This document shows positions 27,788-35,671 of a DNA stretch of 64,000 nt, one piece after another; positions within the stretch are counted from its first letter, which is position 1, and each line of letters opens with the position of its first letter. Below the pieces are notes generated by a model. It was not told the DNA's origin and searched no databases. It was given only the letters and a program-made list of their open reading frames with translations. Origin of the DNA: Planococcus plakortidis (GTDB taxonomy: Bacteria; Bacillota; Bacilli; Bacillales_A; Planococcaceae); NCBI RefSeq assembly GCF_001687605.2, contig NZ_CP016539.2:2386501-2450500 (forward strand), read 5' to 3'. The translations under genes were made by a program, and so were the position numbers.

Positions 27788-28017
27788 TAGAGATTTCGCT
27801 GTTACTGGTTTGCGTGATGCGAGTGTTTCTATATAAATCACATGACTGGATCGACGCTTAGTGGTTGGAATGATTTCGAAAGCTTGCCTACTTCGCTGTC
27901 GACGTTACATGTTCACTTTGTTATTTCTATTCGTTCATTACAAAACGTGAAGATATTTTGTAACCACTCTACCATTAGAGATGAAGCGGAAAGCGTCGGC
28001 TTACAGCGAAATCTCTA
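27788..28017. repeat. intergenic repeat remnant with 15-bp terminal inverted repeats
   Basis: TAGAGATTTCGCTGT (27788-27802) is perfectly inverted as ACAGCGAAATCTCTA (28003-28017). The right part (27979-28003: GATGAAGCGGAAAGCGTCGG...) matches the end of the dispersed repeat seen near 48.3 and 56.3 kb. The whole 27665-28042 gap has no convincing gene. Confidence 0.6.
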
Positions 28018-28042
28018 CCACTCTTCATTCCTATATAAAACA

Positions 28043-28081
28043 TAAAAAAACAGGCCCGAGAAAATCTCTCGGGCCTGTTTG
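28043..28081 (-). terminator. terminator of the 5'-nucleotidase gene
   Basis: 12-bp stem ACAGGCCCGAGA/TCTCGGGCCTGT, loop AAATC, minus-strand run of seven T. Confidence 0.93.
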
Positions 28082-28085
28082 CTGT

Positions 28086-30101
28086 TTACTGGATTGTGTA
28101 GCCGTATTTCGCGAAGCCGTCTTGCGTGGCTTCGATGTACTGGATGTTCGGCTCGTTCTCAGCCAAGGATTGCGCTGAGTTCGATGTCTCGAACACGAGG
28201 TTCGGGTCGCCCGCTACCGGCGCGAATTGCCAGTTGCCGTCTGCGGACGGGTCAATGGTTCCGACTTCCACGATGTAGTCCTGGATCGCTTGGCGGTTCT
28301 CATATGCAAAGTCGATCGCTTCGGTCGCATTGCGGACGCCTGGGAAGTTGCCGCTTGCGCGGTAGTTGTTCGTCACAACGAGGAACTCCTGGTTCGGGTC
28401 GATCGCTTCCTCGTTATACTGCAAGTTCTCGATGCGTTCTGCGCCTTCATTGACAACTACACCTTCGCCGTCATATTTCGCTGGCTCGGTGATGTCGATG
28501 TCGTACGTGACGCCATCGATGACATCGAAGTTATACGTGCGGTAATTGTCGTTGATGAAGGTCTGCTCGCCTGTCGCGTTCGGGTCGATTTGCTTGAACT
28601 GGCCGGCTGACATTTCGAGCCATTCCTTCAGGTCTGCGCCTGTCAGTTTCAAGACGAAGACAGTGTTGTCGTAGACGTAAAGGTCTGCGACGTTCTTGAT
28701 GGCGATTTCACCGGTTTCGATGTTCGTGTAGTAATCGCCGCCGTTGCGCCCGCCTGCTTTAAACGGTGCCGCTGCGGATAGTAACGGCAGGTCAGCATTT
28801 GGTGTTCCAGCTAGTTGCTGCTCGGCGTACCATAGCTGTGCGTTGTTGACGATTTGTACGGATGGGTCATCTTGCACGAGTGAGAAATAGCTGTTGATCG
28901 GCGCTGTCGTTTCGCCGACCGGGCTGCGGATGTATTCCACCGTGCCTTCGTGCGTTTCTTTTACGGCTTCGATGACTTGCTCTGCGACTTCATCAGTCGT
29001 GGAATCGATTGCGCGCAGTTCCGCTTCGCCGTTTGTGATGCGCCATTTCTTGCCGCGTGGCTCAAGCGTCAAATCGATGACGCCGAGGTGGCTGCCGAAC
29101 TTACCTGGCATGACGACCGGCGTGCCGTTGATCGTGCCGTTTTCCTGGTCGACATTCGCCAGTTCGCTATAAGATCCCGGGAACACGTCGTGATTGTGGC
29201 CCGTGATGATGGCATCGACGCCGTCCACTTCCGTCAATTGATACGTGACGTTTTCTTCACCGACGGTATGCACTTCATCGCCCATGCCTGAGTGGGACAG
29301 CACGACAACGACGTCCGCTCCTGCTTTCTCGACTTCCGGAATGAATTTCTCGACCGTTTCAACGGCATCTTCAGCGATCACTTCGCCTTCCAGATGCGCG
29401 CGGTCCCATTCCATGATGCCCGGTGCGACGACACCGATGACGCCGACTTGGATCGTGTGTTTCTTGCCTTTGCGGTCGGTCACTTCTTTATCCATGATTG
29501 TGTATGGCGTGAAGCGGTTCTCGCCGGTTTCCGCGTCATACACATTGGCGTTGAGTACTGGGAACGGCGCTTCTTCCAACGCGTTATCGAGATAGTCGAG
29601 GCCGAAGTTGAACTCGTGGTTGCCGAGTGTCGAGGCATCGAAATCGAGTGATTCGAGTGCCGCGAACGCCGGATGCAACTCGTCGTCTTCGAGCGGATCG
29701 ACGCTCACTTTATAGCCGCCGAACGGAGTGCCTTGAATCAAGTCGCCGTTATCGAACAGCAAGCTATTGCTGTTTTCCTCACGCGCATCTTCGATCAGGA
29801 CGCCCGTTTTCGCGAGCGACAGGGAATTGGATTTCGCGTCGCGGTAATAATCGTAGTTGACGAAGTTTGTATGTAAATCTGAGGTGCCGAGAATCTGTAG
29901 TTCGACTTCTTTCAGTTTTCCTTTTTTGCCGTTTTCCTTCCATTGCTGGATGTGCTCTTTAAAGCTTTGCCCCTTGCCTTTGCCCGGGTTGTCCTGCGCG
30001 TGCGGATTGCTGTCTCCCGCCGCAATCGCCGGCGCACCGGCCGTCAAACTGCCAAGCGCCAGCACCGAAGCGGCGAGCGTCAAGGATAGTTTCTTGCTCA
30101 T
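28086..30101 (-). CDS. secreted bifunctional 5'-nucleotidase/2',3'-cyclic-nucleotide phosphodiesterase
   Basis: About 671 residues. A Sec signal peptide (MSKKLSLTLAASVLALGS.. ending near APAIAA) is followed by a metallophosphatase domain: LGTSDLHTNF near 70, DNGDLIQGTP near 115, GNHEFNFG near 160, VLSHSG near 265, GHNHDVFPG near 300. The C-terminal nucleotide-binding domain has GGRNGGDYYT and YDNTV near 450-480. It releases phosphate from extracellular nucleotides. No sortase motif is visible. The ATG at 30099-30101 follows AGAGGAGATG; the ORF upstream of it is not needed. Confidence 0.93.
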   Translation of the reverse strand: MSKKLSLTLAASVLALGSLTAGAPAIAAGDSNPHAQDNPGKGKGQSFKEHIQQWKENGKKGKLKEVELQILGTSDLHTNFVNYDYYRDAKSNSLSLAKTGVLIEDAREENSNSLLFDNGDLIQGTPFGGYKVSVDPLEDDELHPAFAALESLDFDASTLGNHEFNFGLDYLDNALEEAPFPVLNANVYDAETGENRFTPYTIMDKEVTDRKGKKHTIQVGVIGVVAPGIMEWDRAHLEGEVIAEDAVETVEKFIPEVEKAGADVVVVLSHSGMGDEVHTVGEENVTYQLTEVDGVDAIITGHNHDVFPGSYSELANVDQENGTINGTPVVMPGKFGSHLGVIDLTLEPRGKKWRITNGEAELRAIDSTTDEVAEQVIEAVKETHEGTVEYIRSPVGETTAPINSYFSLVQDDPSVQIVNNAQLWYAEQQLAGTPNADLPLLSAAAPFKAGGRNGGDYYTNIETGEIAIKNVADLYVYDNTVFVLKLTGADLKEWLEMSAGQFKQIDPNATGEQTFINDNYRTYNFDVIDGVTYDIDITEPAKYDGEGVVVNEGAERIENLQYNEEAIDPNQEFLVVTNNYRASGNFPGVRNATEAIDFAYENRQAIQDYIVEVGTIDPSADGNWQFAPVAGDPNLVFETSNSAQSLAENEPNIQYIEATQDGFAKYGYTIQ

Positions 30102-30402
30102 TTGTCCATCTCCTCTTTGTTCATAATGGTCAAGCTTGTTTATTATACAACTTCGGATTCCTAAATTGAATGCGTTTACAAAAAATTGCATCTATTGTAA
30201 TAAGATTTACATCATCGGTAGTTTGGAATGGGTTTATGGAGGACGAATAGTCACGGGGCGTTGTTGTTAGCTATGGAGGGGATATGAAGAGGATTTATTC
30301 TATATAGGGAGTTGATAGAGCCTGACAATGGTCAACCACGTGCAATCGCTTTTGTATACCGTTGAGGCAGGCTGGTGCAGTTGAGTATTGAAAGATCTTG
30401 AA
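30102..30402. other. intergenic stretch without recognisable gene
   Basis: About 300 bp upstream of the nucleotidase. The nearest 100 bp are AT-rich and probably hold its promoter; I find no conserved RNA or convincing ORF. Confidence 0.5.
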
Positions 30403-30450
30403 CCCAACAAAAAAAGAGCCGCCGTTGTGGCCGCTCCTTTTTGTGTTGGG
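30403..30450 (-). terminator. terminator of the Ltp-repeat protein gene
   Basis: Long imperfect stem: CCCAACA...TGTTGGG enclosing AAAAAGAGC(C)GCC/GGC(C)GCTCCTTTTT. Minus-strand T run at the 3' side. Confidence 0.8.
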
Positions 30451-30471
30451 TGTTGGATCATCTTTCTTAAG

Positions 30472-31506
30472 TTACAACCCGATGGCATCTACAGCGTAGA
30501 CGGCGTCCGCGTTGCTGAAACCTTCAAACTCCAGCTGTTCGATGAGGCCCGCTCTTGAAAATGGCGTGTAGTCCAGGTATTCCTGGGCTTTTTTCACGGC
30601 TTGTTCTGTCCAGTTGACGGAGATATTCTCCACGGCGTATGCTGCGTCTTCGTTGCTGAAGCCTTCAAAAACAAGCTGCTCGATCAAGCCGGATTTCGAG
30701 AAGGCCGAGTACGCCAAATAGTCTTTGGCCTTCTGCACACTTTGTGCTCTCCAGTCGACGTCGATTTTATCGACTGCGTAGACGGCATCCGCATTGCTAT
30801 AGCCTTCGAATTCCAATTGCTCGACTAGGCCGCTCTTCGAGAAGGCGGTAAAGCTGATGTAATTTTTGGCGTGTTCCACTGCTTGCTGCTGGGACAGTGT
30901 TCCGGCTTCGGCAGCCGCTTTTTCAGCAGCGGCTTTTTCGACTGCTTCCTCTTCAGCTGCAATGCGCGCTGCTTCTTCCTCGGCTTCACGTGCGGCTGCC
31001 TCCTCTGCTTCGCGGGCTGCTGCTTCTTCTGCTTCACGTTCCGCTTCCGCTGCCGCCTGTTCTTCTGCTTCTCTCGCTGCCGCTTCTTCCGCTTCTTTTT
31101 CCGCTGCTTCTTCCGCTTCGCGTGCAGCTTTTTCCTCTGCCTCACGTTTTTCCGCTTCTTCTGCTTCACGCTCTGCCTCTTCCTGCGCCTCACGTTCCGC
31201 TTCTTCTTCCGCCTCGCGGGCTGCGGCTTCTTCCGCTTCACGTTCAGCATCTTCATCGCTTGTTTCTTCTTCAGGAGGCGCCTCCGCTTCCACTTCCTCC
31301 ACTGCCGCAAGATCTTCCTCGACAGGATCCGCCGTGACTCCGAACATGACAAATGAAATCAAAACTGCCGGCACAAAATACATGACCGCTTTCTTCCTGT
31401 TGCGACCGGATTCCGGCAGCCACTTCAAGACGAGACCCGGTTTAATCATCCCTATCACCAAGGCAATCACAGAAACCAGAAACAGCAGCAAAAACACATT
31501 TTCCAT
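30472..31506 (-). CDS. membrane protein with Glu/Ala/Arg coiled coil and three Ltp-type repeats
   Basis: 344 residues. Two membrane helices (about 3-25 and 38-58) lead into a long low-complexity helix of AAREAEEE-type repeats (about 75-215), predicted coiled coil or single helix, then three repeats of about 48 residues with the pattern A-x-x-Y-L-x-x-x-x-F-S-x-x-G-L-x-E-Q-L-x-F-E-G-[FY]-S-N. These match the host cell surface-exposed lipoprotein (Ltp) repeat. In a lactic phage the Ltp protein blocks DNA injection of other phages; whether this chromosomal one does is unknown. No lipobox is seen. The ATG follows GAGGAGGAAATGAA. Confidence 0.82.
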   Translation of the reverse strand: MENVFLLLFLVSVIALVIGMIKPGLVLKWLPESGRNRKKAVMYFVPAVLISFVMFGVTADPVEEDLAAVEEVEAEAPPEEETSDEDAEREAEEAAAREAEEEAEREAQEEAEREAEEAEKREAEEKAAREAEEAAEKEAEEAAAREAEEQAAAEAEREAEEAAAREAEEAAAREAEEEAARIAAEEEAVEKAAAEKAAAEAGTLSQQQAVEHAKNYISFTAFSKSGLVEQLEFEGYSNADAVYAVDKIDVDWRAQSVQKAKDYLAYSAFSKSGLIEQLVFEGFSNEDAAYAVENISVNWTEQAVKKAQEYLDYTPFSRAGLIEQLEFEGFSNADAVYAVDAIGL

Positions 31507-31678
31507 TTCATTTCCTCCTCGTAGAAGTCGATTCCATGGCTTGGATGGTTTGAGGGCCGCAATCATTACTTTTGCACTGCGCAATATGTCTTATCCATCA
31601 TTATATAGGTTGATTATTGTTAAAACAATGAAAATTTTACTTTTTCGTGATGATATCCTTTTTTAATTACGGGCATAC

Positions 31679-31706
31679 AAAAAGCCCTGCACACGGCAGG
31701 GCTTTC
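31679..31706 (-). terminator. terminator of the small lipoprotein gene
   Basis: GCCCTGC/GCAGGGC stem with flanking AAA/TTT, minus-strand TTTTT. Confidence 0.88.
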
Positions 31707-31732
31707 TCCATTTATATGATTTAGTTGCGGGT

Positions 31733-32146
31733 CTATTGAAGGATCTTTTTCAAGTCTTGCGTCTGTTGGGCCGTCAGCCGGAAGAATTCCTGGTTTTCTT
31801 TATGGGACAGGACGTTGCGTTCGTTGGACATGATGGCCCGCCCGTTGTCGCGGTACCAGACGAAACGGCGGACTTCCTGGACGCCGTCGTCCGGGCGGTC
31901 GATGGTGAAGACGGCTTGCGGTTCCACCGACAGCCTGCGGTCGACCGACTCGAGTTCCGTCTCGTTTTGCAGGATGGTCTTGAGCGTCACAACGGAAGCC
32001 CGGTCGCTGATGTCTTTATGGAAATGCACCCCTTCGGTCAGGCCATCGGTAAATGGCACACCGACCCGGATGACTTCGTTGTGTGTGCATGCCGAAAGCA
32101 AGATCGCGACTGCCATCACAGCTCCCAGCCATATTGACTTTTTGAT
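31733..32146 (-). CDS. small lipoprotein of unknown function, unusual start
   Basis: The mature part (ACTHNEVIRVGVPFTDG...) follows a lipobox LLSAC. In frame, a perfect-looking signal KKSIWLGAVMAVAILLSAC begins right after an ATC at 32144-32146, with AAAGGGGTG about eight bases upstream; an ATG would be expected there. No ATG, GTG or TTG lies between this and the in-frame TAA just upstream. The first standard starts are GTG-ATG at 32114-32119, with GGGAG before them, but they give a signal peptide with no positive charge. So either initiation at AUC, a start-codon mutation or a sequence error, or a short signal. The body is not recognised. Confidence 0.65.
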   Translation of the reverse strand: MKKSIWLGAVMAVAILLSACTHNEVIRVGVPFTDGLTEGVHFHKDISDRASVVTLKTILQNETELESVDRRLSVEPQAVFTIDRPDDGVQEVRRFVWYRDNGRAIMSNERNVLSHKENQEFFRLTAQQTQDLKKILQ

Positions 32147-32357
32147 GCTATCACCCCTTTATGCCCATAAACCTTTCGAAACTTACAATTATATACAGCT
32201 TAACATGATATTCACTCTACTGCGACTGATTCTATCAAATTCATCAAATTTTTAACCAAGTACTTGAGCCGCTCTCTGCCACACTAACCATTTAGCACCT
32301 TCCGCAAGAGTCATATAGACATACACTTGCTATGAACTTGCTGCATCCACCCACTCC

Positions 32358-33383
32358 TTAAGGGACCAGCCGCCTCACTACCGGTGTCTTCTGCATCAGC
32401 CGGATGACCACATACGACAGGATGAAGATGACGATCCATGACAGCGGCACGCCGACCCAGACATTGACGGTGGATTCATTGAAATTAAACAACCGGTTCA
32501 AGTAGGTCTGGATGAGCGGATGGATAATGTAGACGCCGAACGTCGCCGTGCTGATGCGCGTGATGAGCGGCGTCGATTTCAAGTTGTTACCGAGCTGCTG
32601 GAACGCGACGAAGACGAAGAGCGAAACGAAGATCGCGTGCGGGTAATAATGTTCGTAGAAGAAGTCATCGAAATCGCCCGCTTCACGCCCCGTGTTTGCC
32701 GACACCGTGCCATAAAGCGTCACGGCGTAACCGATGATCGCCAGCACGCCGAGTGTCGGGAGCCAGCGCTTCGGCAGCGGGTACAGGACGAGATAAGCAC
32801 CGAGCAGGAAATAGCCGATATACGGCGCGAACAGCTGCCCAGCGAATGCCACTTCATAGCCTGTCGCCCGGGTGAAGACCGGCACCGCCGCCGAGAACAG
32901 GAACCAGAACGCGAAGAAATAATGGAACATCGTCTTGTCCATATGCTTGACGAGCAACCGCAGGAACGGCGCCATCAAGTACAGCCCCGTGATGATGTAG
33001 AGGAACCAGAGATGGTAGTAGACATCGTCCGACACAAAAGCGCCGATCATCTGCCCGACCGTGTATTCCTCTTCGAGCTGGAAAATATTATAAGCCAAGT
33101 AGACCGCGCTCCAGAACACCAGCGGCAAAAGCACCTTGCCGAGACGCTTGCGCAGGAATTCGCCGATCTGTTCTTTCGAGTCGCGCGTGAGCAGCAAGGC
33201 GCCGCTCAGCATGAAGAAAATCGGCACGCACCAGCGAAGCGCGCTGTCGATCGCATTTGCATAATGCCATTCCCAATCGCCTGTGGTATGGGTATTGATC
33301 ACTTTCGAGACGACGTGGACGCCGACGACCGTGACGATCGCGAACACCCGCATCCAGTCCATGTATCCGTATCTTCGTGCCAT
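32358..33383 (-). CDS. membrane acyltransferase, acyltransferase-3 family
   Basis: 341 residues with about ten helices. The motif VVGVHVVSK near residue 20 holds the family His; RWCVPIFFMLSGALLL near 50 and R-R-L-G-K-V-L-LP near 83 are conserved blocks; YHLWFLYIITGLYL near 125 follows. Such proteins O-acetylate cell-surface polysaccharides or peptidoglycan. The ATG follows AAGAGGTCAACCC. It stands alone between unrelated genes; the substrate is unknown. The 190-bp gap after it (32160-32357) shows nothing recognisable. Confidence 0.88.
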   Translation of the reverse strand: MARRYGYMDWMRVFAIVTVVGVHVVSKVINTHTTGDWEWHYANAIDSALRWCVPIFFMLSGALLLTRDSKEQIGEFLRKRLGKVLLPLVFWSAVYLAYNIFQLEEEYTVGQMIGAFVSDDVYYHLWFLYIITGLYLMAPFLRLLVKHMDKTMFHYFFAFWFLFSAAVPVFTRATGYEVAFAGQLFAPYIGYFLLGAYLVLYPLPKRWLPTLGVLAIIGYAVTLYGTVSANTGREAGDFDDFFYEHYYPHAIFVSLFVFVAFQQLGNNLKSTPLITRISTATFGVYIIHPLIQTYLNRLFNFNESTVNVWVGVPLSWIVIFILSYVVIRLMQKTPVVRRLVP

Positions 33384-33476
33384 TGGGTTGACCTCTTTTC
33401 ACTATGATTCCTCGCTTATTTTAACCGAGGCCCTTCTGTCATTACCACGACAAACGCATTACACTTCGATGACAAG

Positions 33477-34442
33477 TCATAACAAACGGCATAATCTGTC
33501 GAGTTCCGCGCTTTGCCTGTCGATCATCCGCTGCCCGACCTGCCGCAGCCGCGCGAGGTTTTCCGGCGTCACCCGGTCGAGCTGTTCGATGCCCGAATCA
33601 TCGGCGGGCAGTTTCTCCTGGAAGCGGAAATAACGCTGATCGTTTCCGCCGCTTTTCAATAAATGGCGCAGTTGGTGGTCGACCGAGTCGGAACTGCCGT
33701 CCATCATCACTTTCAAGAGCGAACGCGCCCAGCCGTAATGGAACCACGCCCGCCAGCCGGTCACTTCCACTTCGCGCTGCGCTTCCCCGGTACCGAGCGA
33801 CACGAGCAGGAACTCTTCTTCTTCGTCGCCGTACAGTTCGAGCCCCTCGGTATAGGCGCTGAGCCCGGGGTCATTTGCGAACACGCCGCCGTCGATGAAC
33901 GCCGCTTCCGGATAGCCCGGGACTTTCGCCGGCGCGAAATAGCTGGGCGCTGCGGTCGCGGCACGGATGATGTGGCGGATTTCGCTGTCGGGCTGCCGGT
34001 CATCCAAGTTGATGACGGTACTTTTGAAGAAATGCGCATTGCGCCCGTGGATATCGTAGCTCGGGATGACCGCCGGCTGGAGCAGGTCGGAAAGTTTCAA
34101 GTCGCTGAAGTAATGCTTGAGCACTTGCTCGAATTCGCGGTGGCTGTACTGGGTGTGGAGGAAACGCCCGACGACGCCGAATGCGCGGTGCAGGAAGGAT
34201 TTACGGAACATGCGCTCGGCTTCGGTTTCATAGAGGCCGTGGATGTCGTTCGCCGTATAGCGCGGCTTCTTGCCTTCGGGGACGAGGAGGCCGAGCGCCA
34301 GGATCGCGCCCGTCGAGGTGCCGACGAAGATATCGAATTGTTTGGAGACGGGTTTACCCGTCCGCCGCTCGAGTTCACAGAGCATCATGGCCGGCAAAAT
34401 CCCCCGTATGCCCCCGCCATCGATCGATAGAATCTTCTTCAT
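33477..34442 (-). CDS. patatin-like phospholipase
   Basis: 321-residue lipid hydrolase. The oxyanion block SIDGGGIRGILPA is at residues 6-18, the nucleophile Ser lies in FVGTSTGAILAL near 42, and the catalytic Asp in FIDGGVFANDP near 195, so the Ser-Asp dyad is complete. The layout (GGGIRG, GTSTG, DGG) resembles stand-alone bacterial patatins and the CBASS effector CapV, but no nucleotidyltransferase is next to it, so a defence role is not supported. The ATG follows AAGGAGGCTGTCCTT. Cytoplasmic by absence of a signal peptide. Confidence 0.87.
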   Translation of the reverse strand: MKKILSIDGGGIRGILPAMMLCELERRTGKPVSKQFDIFVGTSTGAILALGLLVPEGKKPRYTANDIHGLYETEAERMFRKSFLHRAFGVVGRFLHTQYSHREFEQVLKHYFSDLKLSDLLQPAVIPSYDIHGRNAHFFKSTVINLDDRQPDSEIRHIIRAATAAPSYFAPAKVPGYPEAAFIDGGVFANDPGLSAYTEGLELYGDEEEEFLLVSLGTGEAQREVEVTGWRAWFHYGWARSLLKVMMDGSSDSVDHQLRHLLKSGGNDQRYFRFQEKLPADDSGIEQLDRVTPENLARLRQVGQRMIDRQSAELDRLCRLL

Positions 34443-34559
34443 AAGGACAGCCTCCTTCTTTAGATATGTATTTCGTTTCTTCTATAAATAATCAACTCAT
34501 CGAGAATTGCTTGAGCAACACTTGTAATAGGCCGTTCTATGGTACACATGAAATCGTCC

Positions 34560-34883
34560 GGTACAGCAGCGCTTGGCGCTTTGGGCATGGCTTTCGTGAG
34601 GAGCCCGGAAAACCACCGGTCTCCCCACTTCGCCTAGCCCTTGGACGCGCCGGCGCTCGGGTCGGTTCATTGTGAGATGGGTGGAGCGGTTGGATTCCAT
34701 TGTTTTTAGTTCGTGGTGATGCGTAGAATGCGAGAGCGCTCCCAGCGCTTCACGCTGAGTCGCGGTGATTTGTATCACGTGTGCCTTCTGTTAATTGAAA
34801 AGTGAGCATGACTTGTAATGAATGAAATTAGGATGCTGGATATGGTATCTGGTACAGCAGCGCTTCACGCTGAGTCGCGGTGA
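34560..34883. repeat. three REP-like hairpin repeats
   Basis: A 26-bp unit starting CAGCGCTTCACGCTGAGTCG occurs at 34743-34768 and identically at 34858-34883; it contains the hairpin CAGCG/CGCTG. GGTACAGCAGCGCTT is shared between 34560-34574 and 34851-34865, and the first copy continues in the hairpin AGCGCTTGGCGCT. Same orientation in all three. Confidence 0.75.
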
Positions 34884-35047
34884 ATTGTACGAACGGTGAA
34901 GTGAAATTTTCTAGAATCGATCTGTGATTCGGTAAACTACTTACTTCTATAATTAGTGAGCAGAGACCCAAATCCGTAACAAACTCTCTGCAGGCAACAC
35001 CTAGTCACCAGTGGAATATGCTCCTTATTAATCCCTCTCAAACTGGA

Positions 35048-35170
35048 GATGAAGCGGAAATCGGCGACTCCGGGAGGATCAGCGAGACAATTGAGACCCT
35101 GCAGGAGCGCAGCGACGAAGCGGCTCAATGCGAGCCCTCCGGAAAGCGTCCGATTGCTGCGCAATCTCCC
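35048..35170. repeat. dispersed structured repeat, copy B
   Basis: Same family as copies near 48.3 and 56.3 kb. The outer stem is ATCGG (35060-35064) with CCGAT (35150-35154), where the other copies have GGCGG/CCGCC and GGTGG/CCACC. Internal CTGCAGGAGCGCAGCGA and GGAAAGCGTC are shared. Confidence 0.75.
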
Positions 35171-35522
35171 CCCCCACTTTAAAACTCCTATTAATTCCCG
35201 TATACCCCCAACCCACGAAAATAAAGCACTGAATGAATTGTTACAATTGTGTAACGAAGCTTTATTGCTATAATTTTTGATTTTTATATTAATTATATGA
35301 TTAAACTGACTAAAAAACTGCTGCAGAGGGACTCCTTGTCCCGATTTGGAAATTATAGGATCTAAATTTTAGCGAAAAATTCATTCCCTCGTAATATTTT
35401 GTCTATTCCAACACGCAAAAATTGCGTTTATTTCCCGTTTCTCAGAGAAATAAACATCGACTTGTAAATATTACCACCTTTCAAACCCTTTCTGTGACTG
35501 GATTTATGAGCAGTCATTCATT

Positions 35523-35539
35523 TGTAATATGGCTGTAAC
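35523..35539 (+). promoter_or_regulatory. walR box: WalR (YycF)-type binding box
   Basis: TGTAAT-N5-TGTAAC fits the known consensus TGTWAH-N5-TGTWAH exactly. It lies 21 bp upstream of the -35 of the NlpC/P60 wall-hydrolase promoter, the usual place for activation. Confidence 0.7.
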
Positions 35540-35560
35540 CTAAATGAAACTCCCCAGACA

Positions 35561-35589
35561 TTGTTTTTGTAGGGGGCAGTCTATATAGT
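35561..35589 (+). promoter_or_regulatory. sigma-A-like promoter of the NlpC/P60 gene
   Basis: TTGTTT (35561-35566), 17-bp spacer, TATAGT (35584-35589). A 5' leader of about 75 nt follows to the ATG at 35672. Confidence 0.6.
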
Positions 35590-35671
35590 AAGTGGCAGAG
35601 CAAATTAATGATAATCTTTATATCCACATAACATAAATTTAAAAAAACAATCCTTCGGAGGTACTGACTAA

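Larger units (their letters stand above)
34443..35670. other. 1.2-kb gene-free region with hairpin repeats
   Basis: No convincing gene. It contains three REP-like hairpins (34560-34883), one copy of the dispersed repeat (35048-35170), an AT-rich stretch (35240-35500) and the WalR-type box and promoter of the NlpC/P60 gene. Reading frames present are short and without ribosome sites. Confidence 0.7.

Noticed and set aside
30866-31666. Ala/Ser-rich and Leu/Pro-rich frames opposite the coiled-coil protein
   Set aside because: They are translations of the repetitive coding DNA of the Ltp-repeat protein in other frames.
32520-34430. Long plus-strand frames opposite the acyltransferase and patatin genes
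   Set aside because: Same reason: shadow frames of genes with clear motifs on the minus strand.
33477-34442. CBASS defence operon
   Set aside because: Only a patatin is present; no CD-NTase or other accessory gene lies within reach.
34743-34883. CRISPR-like spacing of the hairpin repeat
   Set aside because: Only two identical units and one partial, with irregular distances and no cas genes; REP-like is the better reading.
34443-35671. Possible c-di-AMP (ydaO/yuaA) riboswitch before the NlpC/P60 gene
   Set aside because: I looked for the conserved ydaO blocks in the leader and did not find them; the leader after the promoter is only about 75 nt.
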